A stretch of 64,000 nt of DNA from Diploptera punctata. Its lineage: Eukaryota; Arthropoda; Insecta; Blattodea; Blaberidae. The notes under the pieces are model-generated. The model was not told where the DNA came from. It ran no database searches and was given only the letters and a program-made list of their open reading frames with translations. Where the stretch lies: positions 406,001 to 470,000 of the forward strand of contig JASPKZ010007535.1 in assembly GCA_030220185.1 (NCBI GenBank), in the 5' to 3' direction. The translations under genes and the position numbers were made by a program. Below, one piece after another: positions 22,036 through 32,199 of the stretch (positions within the stretch are counted from its first letter, which is position 1; every line of letters starts with the position of its first letter).

Positions 22036-22545
22036 CTGTTGTTTTATTTCGATCATTAGCTAAATAACATCCCAAATAATTAAAATTCTGAACTTTTTAT
22101 AATTACATTGCTTATCACTATTTTTGTTCTTATTGCACATTTTCCTTTCAGAGCTAATATTTTGTTTTAGATTTAGATATTCTTAAATTGTATTTTAGAG
22201 AGATATTATTTAAAGTATAAAGAAATTGTTGTAAAGCATTTTCTGATGCTGTCATTATTACTTGATCGTCTGCAAAAAGCAGAGTTGTCAATACACTATT
22301 TATATTAATTTGTTCTTGCCATTCATTTATGACATGGTCCAAGTATAAACTACACAATACTGGTGACAATGGACACCCTTGTCTTACTCCCTGGTTTATT
22401 TCTATTTTTTGTTTACTAATTTTATCTCCGCAGTCTATTTTAAAATGTGTTTCTATATATAAACTCTGAATGGCTCTTATAAGGTGTTGAGGAATTCCTT
22501 TCATTTCTAATATGTTCCATAACTTATTTCTACTTACGCCATCAA
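22036..22545 (-). pseudogene. LINE-III RT fragment (motifs A to E)
   Basis: A different RT family from LINE-I. Minus strand reads FDGVSRNKLWNILEMKGIP (22485-22545), then VRQGCPLSPVLCSLYLDHVI (motif B), LLFADDQVIM (motif C) and YNLRISKSKTKY (motif D) up to 22154. After frameshifts, KVQNFNYLGCYLANDRN (motif E) reaches about 22036. At that point LINE-I sequence begins, so the two families are fused by insertion or deletion. Truncated at motif A on the right. Confidence 0.85.
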
Positions 22546-22779
22546 ATGAATGAAGAGGTTATACTAAGGATAAGAGAGGAAGAAAGTTGGGACGTGTCCT
22601 CATTTGTGGTTGAGATAACGACTTCCATTCAAAATACGCGATTATTTTGTTTAACTTTAAGGCTGTTAAACAGAAATCCTAGATAAGTACAGAACGTACT
22701 AAATTCCCATTCCATTAACTTGGTTTAACCTCTCACCTTATAGGTACTTTTTTACATGCCGTACACCCCGGATCTTATA

Positions 22780-23117
22780 GTGCTGCGACCTATCGGGAGA
22801 AGGATTTCCAACTATGGATCACACACATACAATTTTTATCATACAAGGAGATGTGATCAGCTCAATGTCAGGGCCTCTTCCGAGACAAACCCAACAAGAA
22901 GACGCACACATTCATATTACATATGGCTAATATAATGATGATTGGTCGGGTGACGTTCGGGGACCGTTTGGGCCTTAAGGTTCACTGACAATTGTCTCAC
23001 AGGTGAGGAAAAGCTCCGAAAAAAAACATCAACCAGGAAACGTGTCCCGACCGCGGATCGAACCGGGCCCGCTGCATAGGAGACAGTGACCCACCCCGAG
23101 ATGACAACAGTGGACCG
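22780..23117 (-). repeat. SINE-A head with alternative tail (A/G chimera)
   Basis: Right part (22925-23117) is the SINE-A head and centre on the minus strand (gtccactgttgtcatctcgg, then a B box gcggttcgatcc-like, then cacctgtgagacaattgtca). The left part (22785-22900) is not SINE-A body. It carries cctatcgggagaaggatttc, ggatcacacac and gtgatcagctcaatgtcagg, also found next to a SINE-A head at 47486-47640. Two independent copies of the same junction argue for a genuine subfamily. Confidence 0.8.
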
Positions 23118-23464
23118 TACGAAATTTCAAAATTCTAAATATTATATCTAAAATATTGACTTTTATTAATGAAATTATCTACAAGTTTCAATCCCGTTTA
23201 TCGGTCATATAAGACCTACATAAAAAAATCTCCCATGTAATAATTGTGTTTGCGTAACAATGATCAAGGAAAAATTAAATGCAAAACGAATCTATCGACC
23301 TTGTAAGTTACATATAATAATTTATTAAACATCACGAAGTCGAACCTATGACCTTATTGATCATGCCTTTCAATATGATTAACAAAACAAGGGGTGTCCA
23401 TAGTTTCCACACCAGGAGATAAAACTGTGAACTTTAATTTCTAAATACACATAAAATATTATAC
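23118..23464. other. No recognisable feature
   Basis: AT-rich intergenic sequence, with no repeat shared with the rest of the window that I noticed. Confidence 0.4.
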
Positions 23465-23740
23465 TATCTCACTAATCCATTACAAACTCTTAGGCTCTAC
23501 AGCCCTTGATGAGCTTTGGTCTCCTTCGCAACCTTCTTCCATTCCTCTCTTTGGCGTGCCAATCTTCTCAATCCTCTTATCCATAGTTTTTTTCAAGTAT
23601 TGCTCTACATCCTGCAGCCACTTCTTTCTCGGTTTCCCTATTCTTTTAACCCCTATAATATTGCCATGTAGAAGACTGTTGTTCTCCATTCTCTCACGTG
23701 ACCTAACCATTCCATAATTTTATATTAATTTTGAATAATA
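23465..23740 (-). pseudogene. RT C-terminal fragment (LINE-IV-like)
   Basis: Minus-strand translation MVRSRERMENNSLLHGNIIG, VKRIGKPRKKWLQDVEQYLK has the spacing of the post-RT block (GHVxRM...G..R..GRPRKxWxxD). A later ERWR-like region ends at SLRVCNGLVR. No RT core remains here. More RT-derived but heavily decayed sequence continues to 24600. Confidence 0.65.
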
Positions 23741-24299
23741 CCTCAGCGGAACACATCATGAATCTTATAAAAGTTAACTAACCACTCCAGCCGTTAAAAT
23801 ATCTCATAATATCTTTTCCTCCAATTATTTGTTCAATCTTATTCTTCATACCTTATTTCCACATATTGGTCCAAATATCTTCTTCCTCACTTCACGGGCT
23901 AGGCAAATTGCCTGTTCCGCCTCACAGTTATTCTGTCCATCTTTTCACTAGCCTTCCCACATTCCTTGAACCTCTTGGCCTGTAGTCAAATGCTGTTTTT
24001 GGTAATCTTGTTACATTCATTGTCCATATATCCTTCTTATAATTTGTCTTTCAAATATTCTCAGGGAATCTCTATCTTCCGTATTCATAACCCATACTTG
24101 AGCCGCGTGTGTTGGTACTGGTCTTACACAGTTTTAATTTAGTTTATTTCGTTAATAAACTTGATTTTATTAATTTCATATTTGCATAATAAGCTCGATT
24201 TCTAATCATTATTCTATTATTTATTTCTTCTGACGATCCTTGTTATTTATTTTTACTCCCAAATATGTGAATATTTTACTATTTCAAATTCCTGGTTTC

Positions 24300-24600
24300 C
24301 TATTTTAATATTTTTTTTGTATGTCATCATTCGCACTATTTGTTTCTGTCACCGTATACTTGGTTTTATTCACGTTTACTTCCAATCCCGCTAAATATCC
24401 CAACATTTCAATTTTATTTTTCATTTCTTGTAATGCATTTTATTTCTGGCAATCAATGCAAAAGCACACACTTGTTTGGATTTATACAGTATTTTACCTC
24501 TCAGGTTTAGCTCATTAAGATCTTGTTCACGACCAGGTTAAATACTACCGCGGATAGCCCATCACCCTGTCTTCCTCCGAGTGATATTCCATTACAAACA
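24300..24600 (-). pseudogene. LINE-IV RT fragment with motif B
   Basis: Minus strand: ISLGGRQGDGLSAVVFNLVV (24540-24600) is a motif B (GxRQGDGLSxxLFNL). It is followed, after stops, by a region opposite cgtttacttccaatcccgc, equivalent to motif D of LINE-IV at 30430. Motif C is not recognisable. Confidence 0.7.
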
Positions 24601-24833
24601 TAAATATTTAAATTGTACAAACACACCTGAGTGACCCCGTCGTACTCAACTAAAAGTTTAAATTGCATAAATACAAAGGCCATTTTAAAGAATTTAAATA
24701 CGTGCAAACAAAATCCAGTTACAAAAAATACATCACAGAAGCAGGTCACCAAATATATACAAATAATAATACGCTTTCAATATAATGATAATAAAATAAA
24801 TATTTAGGAACTGACTAATTCGCTCGTGACCTG

Positions 24834-25030
24834 GACATAAGCCCTACATACACCCCTATCCTGAGCCAATGCTTTGCAATCATCACTGTATAATCTACTT
24901 CCCTCAAATTATGGTTAATATCATTCTCCCAACTCTTCGTCTCCTACTGGGCAATTTAGCTCTGTTTTACTACAAGGAGTTTCCTACCCCTCTTTTATTC
25001 CCCATTTGTGCCACATGTCCTGCCATAATA
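24834..25030 (-). pseudogene. LINE-IV 3'-end fragment
   Basis: ctggacataagccctacata, atcctgagccaatgctttgc and ctgtataatctacttccctc parallel the LINE-IV 3' coding end at 35695-35810 and 43965-44100. Only decayed sequence is left. Confidence 0.65.
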
Positions 25031-25754
25031 AATATTTAGGAAGAAATTATACAATTTTAAAAAGAAGCCGGAAATGGAAGAGGGCTAAACGAAAACATAT
25101 GCATCGACTATAACAGCCCCTCTACAAAATCCTCATAACAAGAAATAGTATTTGAATGAATAATGAAGGTGGACGACGGTACGAAAGGCCTCCGCAATTT
25201 AAAATAATAGTTCAGGAGACTGGGTCACTCTTGCATTTTAACTTAGTAGTTAACTTAACGGCGATTAAAAATTATTCTCATTAACTAGGAAGCATAAGAC
25301 TGTTTCAGTAAGACAAATTGAGAAAAAAATTGGAATGTTCTATTGAATATATTGAAGTAATATGTGAATTAAGTTGTTTATGGGCATAAAAAATCAGCAA
25401 GAAATGTTTTCTTACATTTTCCAAATCTTGTGGCACTTTAAGAAGGATTTTCTGGTCAATGTTTTGCTATATTCCTGTATAAAACTACTTTGATTGGATC
25501 ACATTATCATCTGTATTAATTATTCCCGTGTCTTGGACATCCCGCACAAAGTTTCCCAATGCACGCCATTTACCGCTCTTCAACAATGTTATTCAAAAGT
25601 ATGTTGAGTGTAGTGTATAATTAATATACAATGTTCTGATGAGGAACCCTTGTCCGGAAATGAACTTTCTACTGTTCCAATGATGTCAAGATCGAAACAA
25701 ATCTCGCCCTTCCCTAGGTCAAAGAGCCAAGGAGATTTCAGTTTCTAATCATTC
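25031..25754. other. No recognisable feature
   Basis: AT-rich, no coding frame, no repeat shared with the rest of the window that I noticed. Confidence 0.35.
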
Positions 25755-25915
25755 TAACGAACTGTATAGCTTCAAACACTCATAAACTTTATTGATCCCT
25801 ATCGTCAGCCAGTTAATTCCAGTTAATATCTCCGATATCCAGTCCCTTGAATCCATCCGAACATTATCCTTCCACCTATGCATATTTTTTTTCCTACTGT
25901 ATTTTCCCACAAGGG
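25755..25915 (-). pseudogene. RT C-terminal tail fragment
   Basis: Minus strand reads RWKDNVRMDSRDWISEILTG, INWLTIGINKVYECLKLYSS. The W-x-D-(N)-V-R-M-D stretch is the usual end of RT polyproteins after the GRP...RW block. No other part of the element is present. Confidence 0.55.
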
Positions 25916-26103
25916 TTTCTAAAAAAATTGGGGAGTCTACGCCACCATGCCACCGATATAAATTTAAATAAAAAACACCGGAAAAAATACAGAATTTATT
26001 CTTACAGTATGTGAAAAATTACATGAGAGAAATAGTTACGATCATTTTTGCCCAAAATAATGTGAAAAATGCCGTAAAATTATGTAAGTTATTGAGCACA
26101 AGT

Positions 26104-26444
26104 CCCGCGCCGTAGCCGAGTGGTTAAGGCAAGAAGCCTTAGCGCAGAGCTATGGGACTTGCGCTGGTTCAAGTATTCCAAGGGGGAAGAAATTTTCTCA
26201 TGGTATTTCGGCCAGTATGGGACCAGTGCCCACCCAGCACAGTGAGGCATTTGGGTAGATACAATAAGTAGCAGCTCCAGTTTGAGAAAACCTGCTATAA
26301 CGGCTGGGGGACTCGACATGCTGACCACATGTCACCCCTACACTGACTGATAATCATCTACCTCTGTGATTGACACATGTGGATGTGAGGCCAACAACCG
26401 GCTGGTAGGCTAAGGGCCTTCTAGGCCTGTCGCGCCAGGAGTTA
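26104..26444 (+). repeat. SINE-B, full length with TSD
   Basis: Head cgcgccgtagccgagtggtt (A box) and ggacttgcgctggttcaagt (B box). The body includes ggccagtatgggac, ataacggctgggggactcga and ctctgtgattgacacatgtg, with the end tctaggcctgtcgcgcc. Direct repeats attgagcacaagt (26091-26103) and attgagctcaagt (26445-26457), with one mismatch, are the likely target duplication. Best SINE-B copy in the window. Confidence 0.9.
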
Positions 26445-26483
26445 ATTGAGCTCAAGTAACTTAAAATCACCATATTTACAATG

Positions 26484-26484
<1 letters not shown>

Positions 26485-26529
<45 letters not shown>
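26485..26529. repeat. (TA)n microsatellite
   Basis: About 44 bp of uninterrupted AT, shortly after the SINE-B copy. Confidence 0.9.
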
Positions 26530-26531
<2 letters not shown>

Positions 26532-26599
26532 TTGCTCGGACAATGTAGCCAACTTACACAAAAACCTGCTAACAAACAAAAGAAGGCTGAACTAATCTA

Positions 26600-27299
26600 G
26601 TACACACTAACTTGCCCAAACTAACCCATTTTTCTCCCCCTAACCTGCCAACTAACGTAGATGGTTATCTTTATATGTGAGTAAACATGTTGGTATTTGG
26701 GTCTAGTGAGAACGTGTGTTATCACTGTAGCCAACGTGATGCTAGCAGTCATCTGTTCTCCGATCGAATATTCACAGGTGGCAAGATAGACATACAAAAT
26801 GGTAAAAAAAAATTCTACTGCCATCCATTCGATCTACATTACTACTTTTCCTAAAATGTGCAGAAGATATTTTGTCGTATGGCATGTAAAAGGTATTTGT
26901 GCAATCAGATTTATTCGAGTAATTAACTAAGTAAGTTACTAATTAACTTGACAGATCATTAGCGACACAATTTCAAACTTGGCGTGAAACGGCAGAAAAT
27001 TAATGATAAGAGGCCTCTTATTTCAGCCTTAAAGTTCTTTTGTATCTTGTAATTATACGACAGTGACCCATTGATTTACATCACTTTCAAAGGAAGCTGT
27101 ACTCAAACTAGAGGCGAGCACAGTGACCGCTAGACTGACAGATTCGCTCCAATATATTCAGCGACACATCTATCAAGAACATCACCAGTACTTCCTACAG
27201 ATGATACAAGTACCTGGGATACATTAGATAGTAATTAAGAACGTGAGCAGACGGGTACTAGAACATTCGTTATGTAATGGCAACACTGCTATAATATTA
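26600..27299. other. No recognisable feature
   Basis: No motif or shared repeat seen in this stretch. Confidence 0.35.
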
Positions 27300-27446
27300 T
27301 AAAAATGTATTTAGGTTACTTTTGACATTATGGACTTCATTTATAGCCCCCTGTTAAGTCAATTATACGTTTCCAAATTCATGGAATACAGCGACTCCAT
27401 TTGCAGCATCATTTCTGGATATCTCTCTCATCTGATAGATCTAGAG
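27300..27446 (-). pseudogene. Mariner transposase C-terminal end (part 2)
   Basis: Minus-strand translation with several stops: RCIP-stop-IWKRIIDLTGGY. This fits the mariner C-terminus pattern LPxxWxxVIxxxGDY. It is the continuation of 28713-28865, from which it is separated by the hAT element. Confidence 0.55.
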
Positions 27447-27678
27447 CAGCGGTTTCCAATCTTTTTTCAACTCGCGAACCTCTTCCACAACGATCTGAGT
27501 TGGGTGAAACACTGACTTTTAAATAAACATACAATTTAATTACATGCAAAAGGTTTAATAAGCTTAAATTAACTTAACCCTCAACGGTTAAAACCTGAAG
27601 TTACTCTAGTTACGGCTTAAAAGTTACAGAACGTGTAGGTCTGGTTGCAATAATAAATACAAGTTTTCATAAGTAATG

Positions 27679-27769
27679 CCACGAGTGATTTCCAAATTAT
27701 CGATAAATTTACGACTCACGAAGTGAGGAGTGAATTTATCTGGAGAATTTGGAAATCAAGAGTGGCATT
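27679..27769. repeat. Hairpin inside the hAT element
   Basis: Imperfect inverted repeat. Left gccacgagtgatttccaaat and right atttggaaatcaagagtggc pair, with inner arms gataaattta/tgaatttatc and a loop around actcacgaagtgag, itself palindromic. Confidence 0.8.
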
Positions 27770-28526
27770 TGTTAGGACTATTTAACGAATAAAATTAAGT
27801 TCTTTGCTAAAAAATAATTATTTGAATATAGTTACCGGCGTTTTAAAATATTTATATAGTTAATGTAAACGACGATATTTGAAAACAAATTAGAAATGTG
27901 AGGTTATGTATATTCACTACAACTCGATCATATTATTTTTGCCAAATAGGATCGCAATATTGTAAGAATGCACTCTAGTGGAGAAATAATGAAACACATC
28001 AAACTATTATAATCAACATTATAGGTTAATCATTTATATTTTGAATAAACAACTCAGTCAAATCACTGAATCTATTCATCATTTGCTATATTCAATGTAT
28101 CTGTTGGAGAAAAATAATGGTCTAACCTGTTCAGAATATTAAAAAAGGAGGAGCTTTCTTTATCAAAAAAGCAGGAGCTGGTAAAGAAAAATCGATAAAG
28201 AGCGAGGTGAAACACGACTGTCATTGGTGTAATACAGAATTCATTGAAACGTGATTGGTCATTGACTAACATTTGCGACATGAGTTAAATAGTCATTGTA
28301 ATTGCTCACCTCCTCTTGGAATTGAGCGAGACGTTTGCGCATGCTTTCCATGTCACAGAGCTTTGAAGTCAGGAACCACAGAAGTTACTTTACATTCAGC
28401 AAAAAAGACTGTTTTTGTGTTTATTTTTTTAATAGGCATATGAATAAAATGACTTTTCGCACAAATAGAGGTAAACATACCGCACGTAACAAGGGACATT
28501 AAAGGGTTAATTTAATTTTAAAATAA

Positions 28527-28541
28527 TAATTAATATTATTA

Positions 28542-28602
<61 letters not shown>
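28527..28602. repeat. (ATT)n microsatellite
   Basis: About 75 bp of ATT repeats within the right half of the hAT element. Confidence 0.9.
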
Positions 28603-28603
<1 letters not shown>

Positions 28604-28712
28604 GACAATGACGCAGAAATGAAGGAAACAATAAGTCAAAGCTCGAAACCCGCCCTTACGGAAAAGTTTTGGCGAACCCCTTGAAATATTTTGCATAGGT
28701 TGGAAAACGATG

Positions 28713-28865
28713 GTCTAGAACTTTCTGGATATCAACTCTTGATTGAAAACGAAAACCACGTAGAAGTTCTTTGATTTTTGAGAATAAGTTATAGTCACAA
28801 GGGCTCAAGTCTATGAATTTGGTGGATGTTCGAGTACTTCCAAATTCCATCTACTAAACAAATGT
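28713..28865 (-). pseudogene. Mariner transposase C-terminal region (part 1)
   Basis: Minus strand: LEVLEHPPNS, frameshift, DLSPCDYNLFSKIKELLRG, then FRFQSRVDIQKVLD. The PPxSPDLxPCDYxLF motif contains the third catalytic Asp of mariner DD34D transposases and is followed by the K-x-x-L-x-G-x-(R/H)-F segment. The frame is then broken by the hAT insertion at 28712 and resumes in 27300-27446. No N-terminal DNA-binding domain or TIR was found, so the copy is truncated as well as interrupted. Confidence 0.78.
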
Positions 28866-29760
28866 TACTTATCATCTATTTAGGGCGGTATTACCTACAA
28901 AGATGTGAGAAACAGTGAATGTATTCACAATATATTACTATTTCCAGACTTCCAATATTACAGATTTATACAACAAATACGTTCATCAACATACTACGAG
29001 ATTACAATGGTCACCACTAGGATCGCTCATTTTACATCAATATCGCCATTACTTATCGAATGCCCTAGTGTTTTCAAACGTTCCTATTTGTTAGTGTGGA
29101 TTGTCAACTGAGAATTAAAAGATTTGAAATCTCAATTAACTTCGAAAGATCGGCATTTTCGGTCATGGGTTCTTAATAAAAAAATTAGGTACTAACTCAC
29201 ATCTGTAACTCTCAGAAAAATGAAATAGGAATTCTAAACCACCCTGTATAAGGAAATATGGAAAAAGAGCAGAGGTTATTAAGTGAAATTTACACGCTTG
29301 AGACCCCTAAACATAATAATCTAGCACACACATACACACGTAACAATTAGTGTCAATTTTAGGTCAACCGGCGACCACCCACATCTCAACGCCTCACGAA
29401 CCGGCCCTCAATGACGTCACACACTTTCACAACTTATTCTTTCTTAATAGTCTGGGATTCGACTCCAACTGTACCAACCAAAATTACACAAGAGTTTTTT
29501 TTTTTAGCTGAGATTAATGTTGCTTCAACTGTTAATAAAGCAACCTTAAGTTATAAATATTTATGATATATTTATAATATATTTTAATTTATCAAAAAAT
29601 TGGGAAAATAAAAGTTTGAACCACAGCCACGATTTTAAAACTTTCATATCGTTTCAGCGTCAACCATAAACCAACTCTAGGCCTATTGCTTATAAATTCA
29701 ATATATAGCAAGTTATTTATCAACGCGTGTTTAAAATGTATCGACTCATCACAATTTAGG
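28866..29760. other. No recognisable feature
   Basis: AT-rich, with a weak cctgtataagg near 29240. No coding frame is convincing. Confidence 0.35.
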
Positions 29761-29842
29761 AACTAGATCACAAGATACTTCTTTATTGTCTATACCACAA
29801 CACAGGGCATGTCTATACTCTGAATCTTACACAATATCTATG

Positions 29843-29945
29843 ACTAGAGCATGGAACTCACTTCCCAGTCATGTCAGGGACTGTTAATCACTATCATTAT
29901 TTAAATACAAATTAACTGATATCTTAAAGTTCCACAAAAAAAATA
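29843..29945 (+). pseudogene. Non-LTR polyprotein C-terminal scrap
   Basis: Plus-strand translation SMTRAWNSLPSHVRDC-stop-SLSLFKYKLTDIL matches the well-known RxWNSLPxxVR...SLxxFKxxL end of many non-LTR RT proteins. It is the only part of that element visible here. Confidence 0.6.
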
Positions 29946-30039
29946 TATATTAAGTGCATAACAGCTATATTCAACATTTTGTATATAGGTTATCTATTAA
30001 TATTCTTATAAAGACCAAATAGCTCACTGCATGTTGTCT

Positions 30040-30625
30040 TTTCCATTAACATGTCTGTTCATCTCTCTTTGGTTCAAAAAAATTCCTAAGAACTTTATTG
30101 TCATATACTCGTAATCTCGTTTCCTCCTTTAAAGTAAGACTCCATGTTTCGCATCCATATAATATAACTGAGAGAATAGCAGTTTTATATATTTTCAGTT
30201 TAACGTTTCTTTGAAGGGAGTTTGGGATGACAAGAGTCCGTGTAATGTATAGTAGCATGCATCTCCAGAATTCAGCCAATGTTTAATTTCTTTCTGCATC
30301 GCATGCCTGCTTGTAATGAATGTTCCTAGGTATCTGAATTCAGCCACTTCTTCAAAGTTTCCATCATTTGTCATTAGCTGTCCATTTCCATTATATAATG
30401 TATTTCTATGTGTGAACATATATTTAGTTTTGTTGATGTTTACTTCCAGTCCCAATATCTTAGTGTTACTGAATAGAGTGTAGGCCTACGTTTTTGCCTT
30501 TAGTATCTCCCCGCTGTCGCCTAATAATACTACATCATAAGCATAAACTACCAGCTTATTAATACCATTGAGTTGTAGGCCTTCATCATCTTCTAAAGAT
30601 TTGATGGCATGTTCAAGTACATTTG
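30040..30625 (-). pseudogene. LINE-IV RT fragment (motif C to C-terminal linker)
   Basis: Minus strand in order: LNGINKLVVYAYDVVLLGDS, a motif C in which YADD has become YAYD, so an essential Asp is lost. Then MGLEVNINKTKYMF (motif D), FEEVAEFRYLGTFIT (motif E), the linker LKIYKTAILSVILYGCETWS and LRNFFEPKRDE. Frameshifts separate the pieces. The 3' end is missing or lies in the decayed sequence left of 30040. Best representative of the LINE-IV core in the window. Confidence 0.82.
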
Positions 30626-31207
30626 ATTATTTTTTAACAAGTCAAATAGTAAAGTTGACAAGTATTGTACTAAATAAAGCTGCAGTACTAAATGAATAAG
30701 AAATTGTATGAATTCTGCAGTAAGATAGGGAATAATTGTAGACAGGTGAGCGCCGAGTAATGAGAAGTGACGGGTGTTGCTATATACTCATGAGAAATTC
30801 ATAAGCAGCTTGCTGTATACAGCAATAAGCCATTTCACGCGAGTCCTCTGTGTTTTTCACTATCAGCATCGTATTGACATCGGTAACATCGACACACGAT
30901 TAACGTACTAGCGCCAGAAATAGCTCTTCACCCGTTGTAATTAGCAATCACAATCTAAACTAAAACTATCTAAACTAAAATTAATTAATTTTTTTTGTTA
31001 CATAGTGTTCTGCTCAAGAGCAGGCCTTTCATTAAACACTCAGCATTCTCCACTCTTTCCTTAACTCAGCCTTCCTTTTTTTGTATCCGCACACAAACCA
31101 CTTATTTTAATATTGTCTTTCATCTGGTTTTGTCGTTATCTGTTGGACAGTCCGACTATCTCTTTGGAGCTTATAAGCATTTTTTAAATGTCCTTTCAAG
31201 CTGCTGA

Positions 31208-31485
31208 AATCAAATTCCTCAGACTAATAGTACGATATCAAAGAACATGCAACAACTCAACACAGAAATAAGACAGCAACTAAAAGTAGAGGAATTAAAC
31301 ACAACAATAGTGAAATACTGAAGAAACTGGAAAGAACACTTAACAAGGATAACTGAAAACAGAATGCCAAAAGCAGCATGCAAGTATACACCACGAGGAA
31401 GAAGCAGCTTGGGAAGAACAAAAAAAAAAGATGGAAACATCAGCAATTTGAAGCCGGAACAGGCTAGCAAGAAAGCCTAAACCGT
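31208..31485 (+). pseudogene. RT C-terminal fragment
   Basis: Plus strand in mixed frames: KFLRLIVRYQRTCNNS, then KYWRNWKEHLTRITENRMPK-like and PRGRSSLGRTKKRWKH. This is the usual linker plus GRxSLGRxxxRW block. Several stops and frameshifts. It is nearest in type to LINE-II. Confidence 0.65.
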
Positions 31486-31499
31486 GATAAGCAAGAAGA

Positions 31500-31780
31500 A
31501 GTCTATCATCTGATGTCTTTTTCTGCCTCTAACCTTCTTTCCGTTGACCATTCCTTCTAGGTCATCCGTCAGCAGGCAGTTTCTTCTTAGACAGTGGTCA
31601 ATCCAATTTATTTTCCTCTTCTTTATTCTTTATGAGTTCCAGCATTGTTCATACTTCACCCACTCTGTCTAGCTCATTTTTTATATATTTTGTCCGTCCA
31701 TTTTATAGGCTCCACCCTTCACCATATGCACATCTCAAAAGCTTCCAGTCGCTTTTCCTCATTCTGTCGTGATATTCAAT
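31500..31780 (-). pseudogene. RT C-terminal fragment (RNCLL type)
   Basis: Minus strand reads KRLEAFEMCIW, VEPIKWTDKIYKK, then NRRRKWIGHCL-like and RNCLLTDDLEGMVNGKKVR. I remember this distinctive C-terminus as abundant in cockroach and termite gene models, and it is the main hint to the host. Stops in all frames; no RT core here. Confidence 0.7.
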
Positions 31781-31898
31781 CAATCATATACAGTATTATT
31801 GCAAAATAATAATTATAAGATCTCCCGATTTATTTAATCAAACTTACATATTTTATTGAATAACATGAAGAAACGTGAATGATTTTTCTGACTAATAT

Positions 31899-32176
31899 AT
31901 TTCTAGTTTTCTCCCCTAGCATTGGCGTAATTGTAATCCATTTCTTAGGTTGGGGCTCTGGAAGGCGGAGTTATGTTCCCCCGATATGATGAGCGATAAA
32001 TGATACTGGAGTACCAGGAGAGTCCTTAACCTAAACTTGACCTAAATTACAGACCATGGCAACCACAACAATAATTTCTTTTAAGGGAAAAGTCCTGTGG
32101 TCTGACCGGGAATCGAACCTGGGACCTGTCGAACTGTAGTCAGAAACGCTGACCACTAACCCATGAGGCTGATCGG
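31899..32176 (-). repeat. SINE-F, full length
   Basis: Minus-strand head cagcctcatgggttagtggt, cagcgtttctgactacagtt (A-box region) and caggttcgattcccggtcag (B box). The body contains ggttaaggactctcctggta, the right part ccccaacctaagaaatgg and the end atgctaggggagaaaac. Other copies: 62231-62490 (minus), a tail scrap at 49893, and the tail fused to a SINE-A head at 40680. Confidence 0.85.
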
Positions 32177-32199
32177 AAATAATTATATATATATATATA

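Larger units (their letters stand above)
27447..28712. mobile_element. hAT-type DNA transposon, non-autonomous
   Basis: Ends are inverted: left cagcggtttccaatcttttt, right (complement) catcgttttccaacctatgc, fitting the CAnnG...TTCCAA ends of hAT elements. Flanks are atctagag (27439-27446) and gtctagaa (28713-28720), sharing tctaga at the centre of an 8-bp duplication. NTCTAGAN is the preferred target of hAT Charlie-type elements. The 1266-bp interior has no transposase but holds a palindrome (27679-27769) and an (ATT)n tract. It interrupts a mariner pseudogene. Confidence 0.78.
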
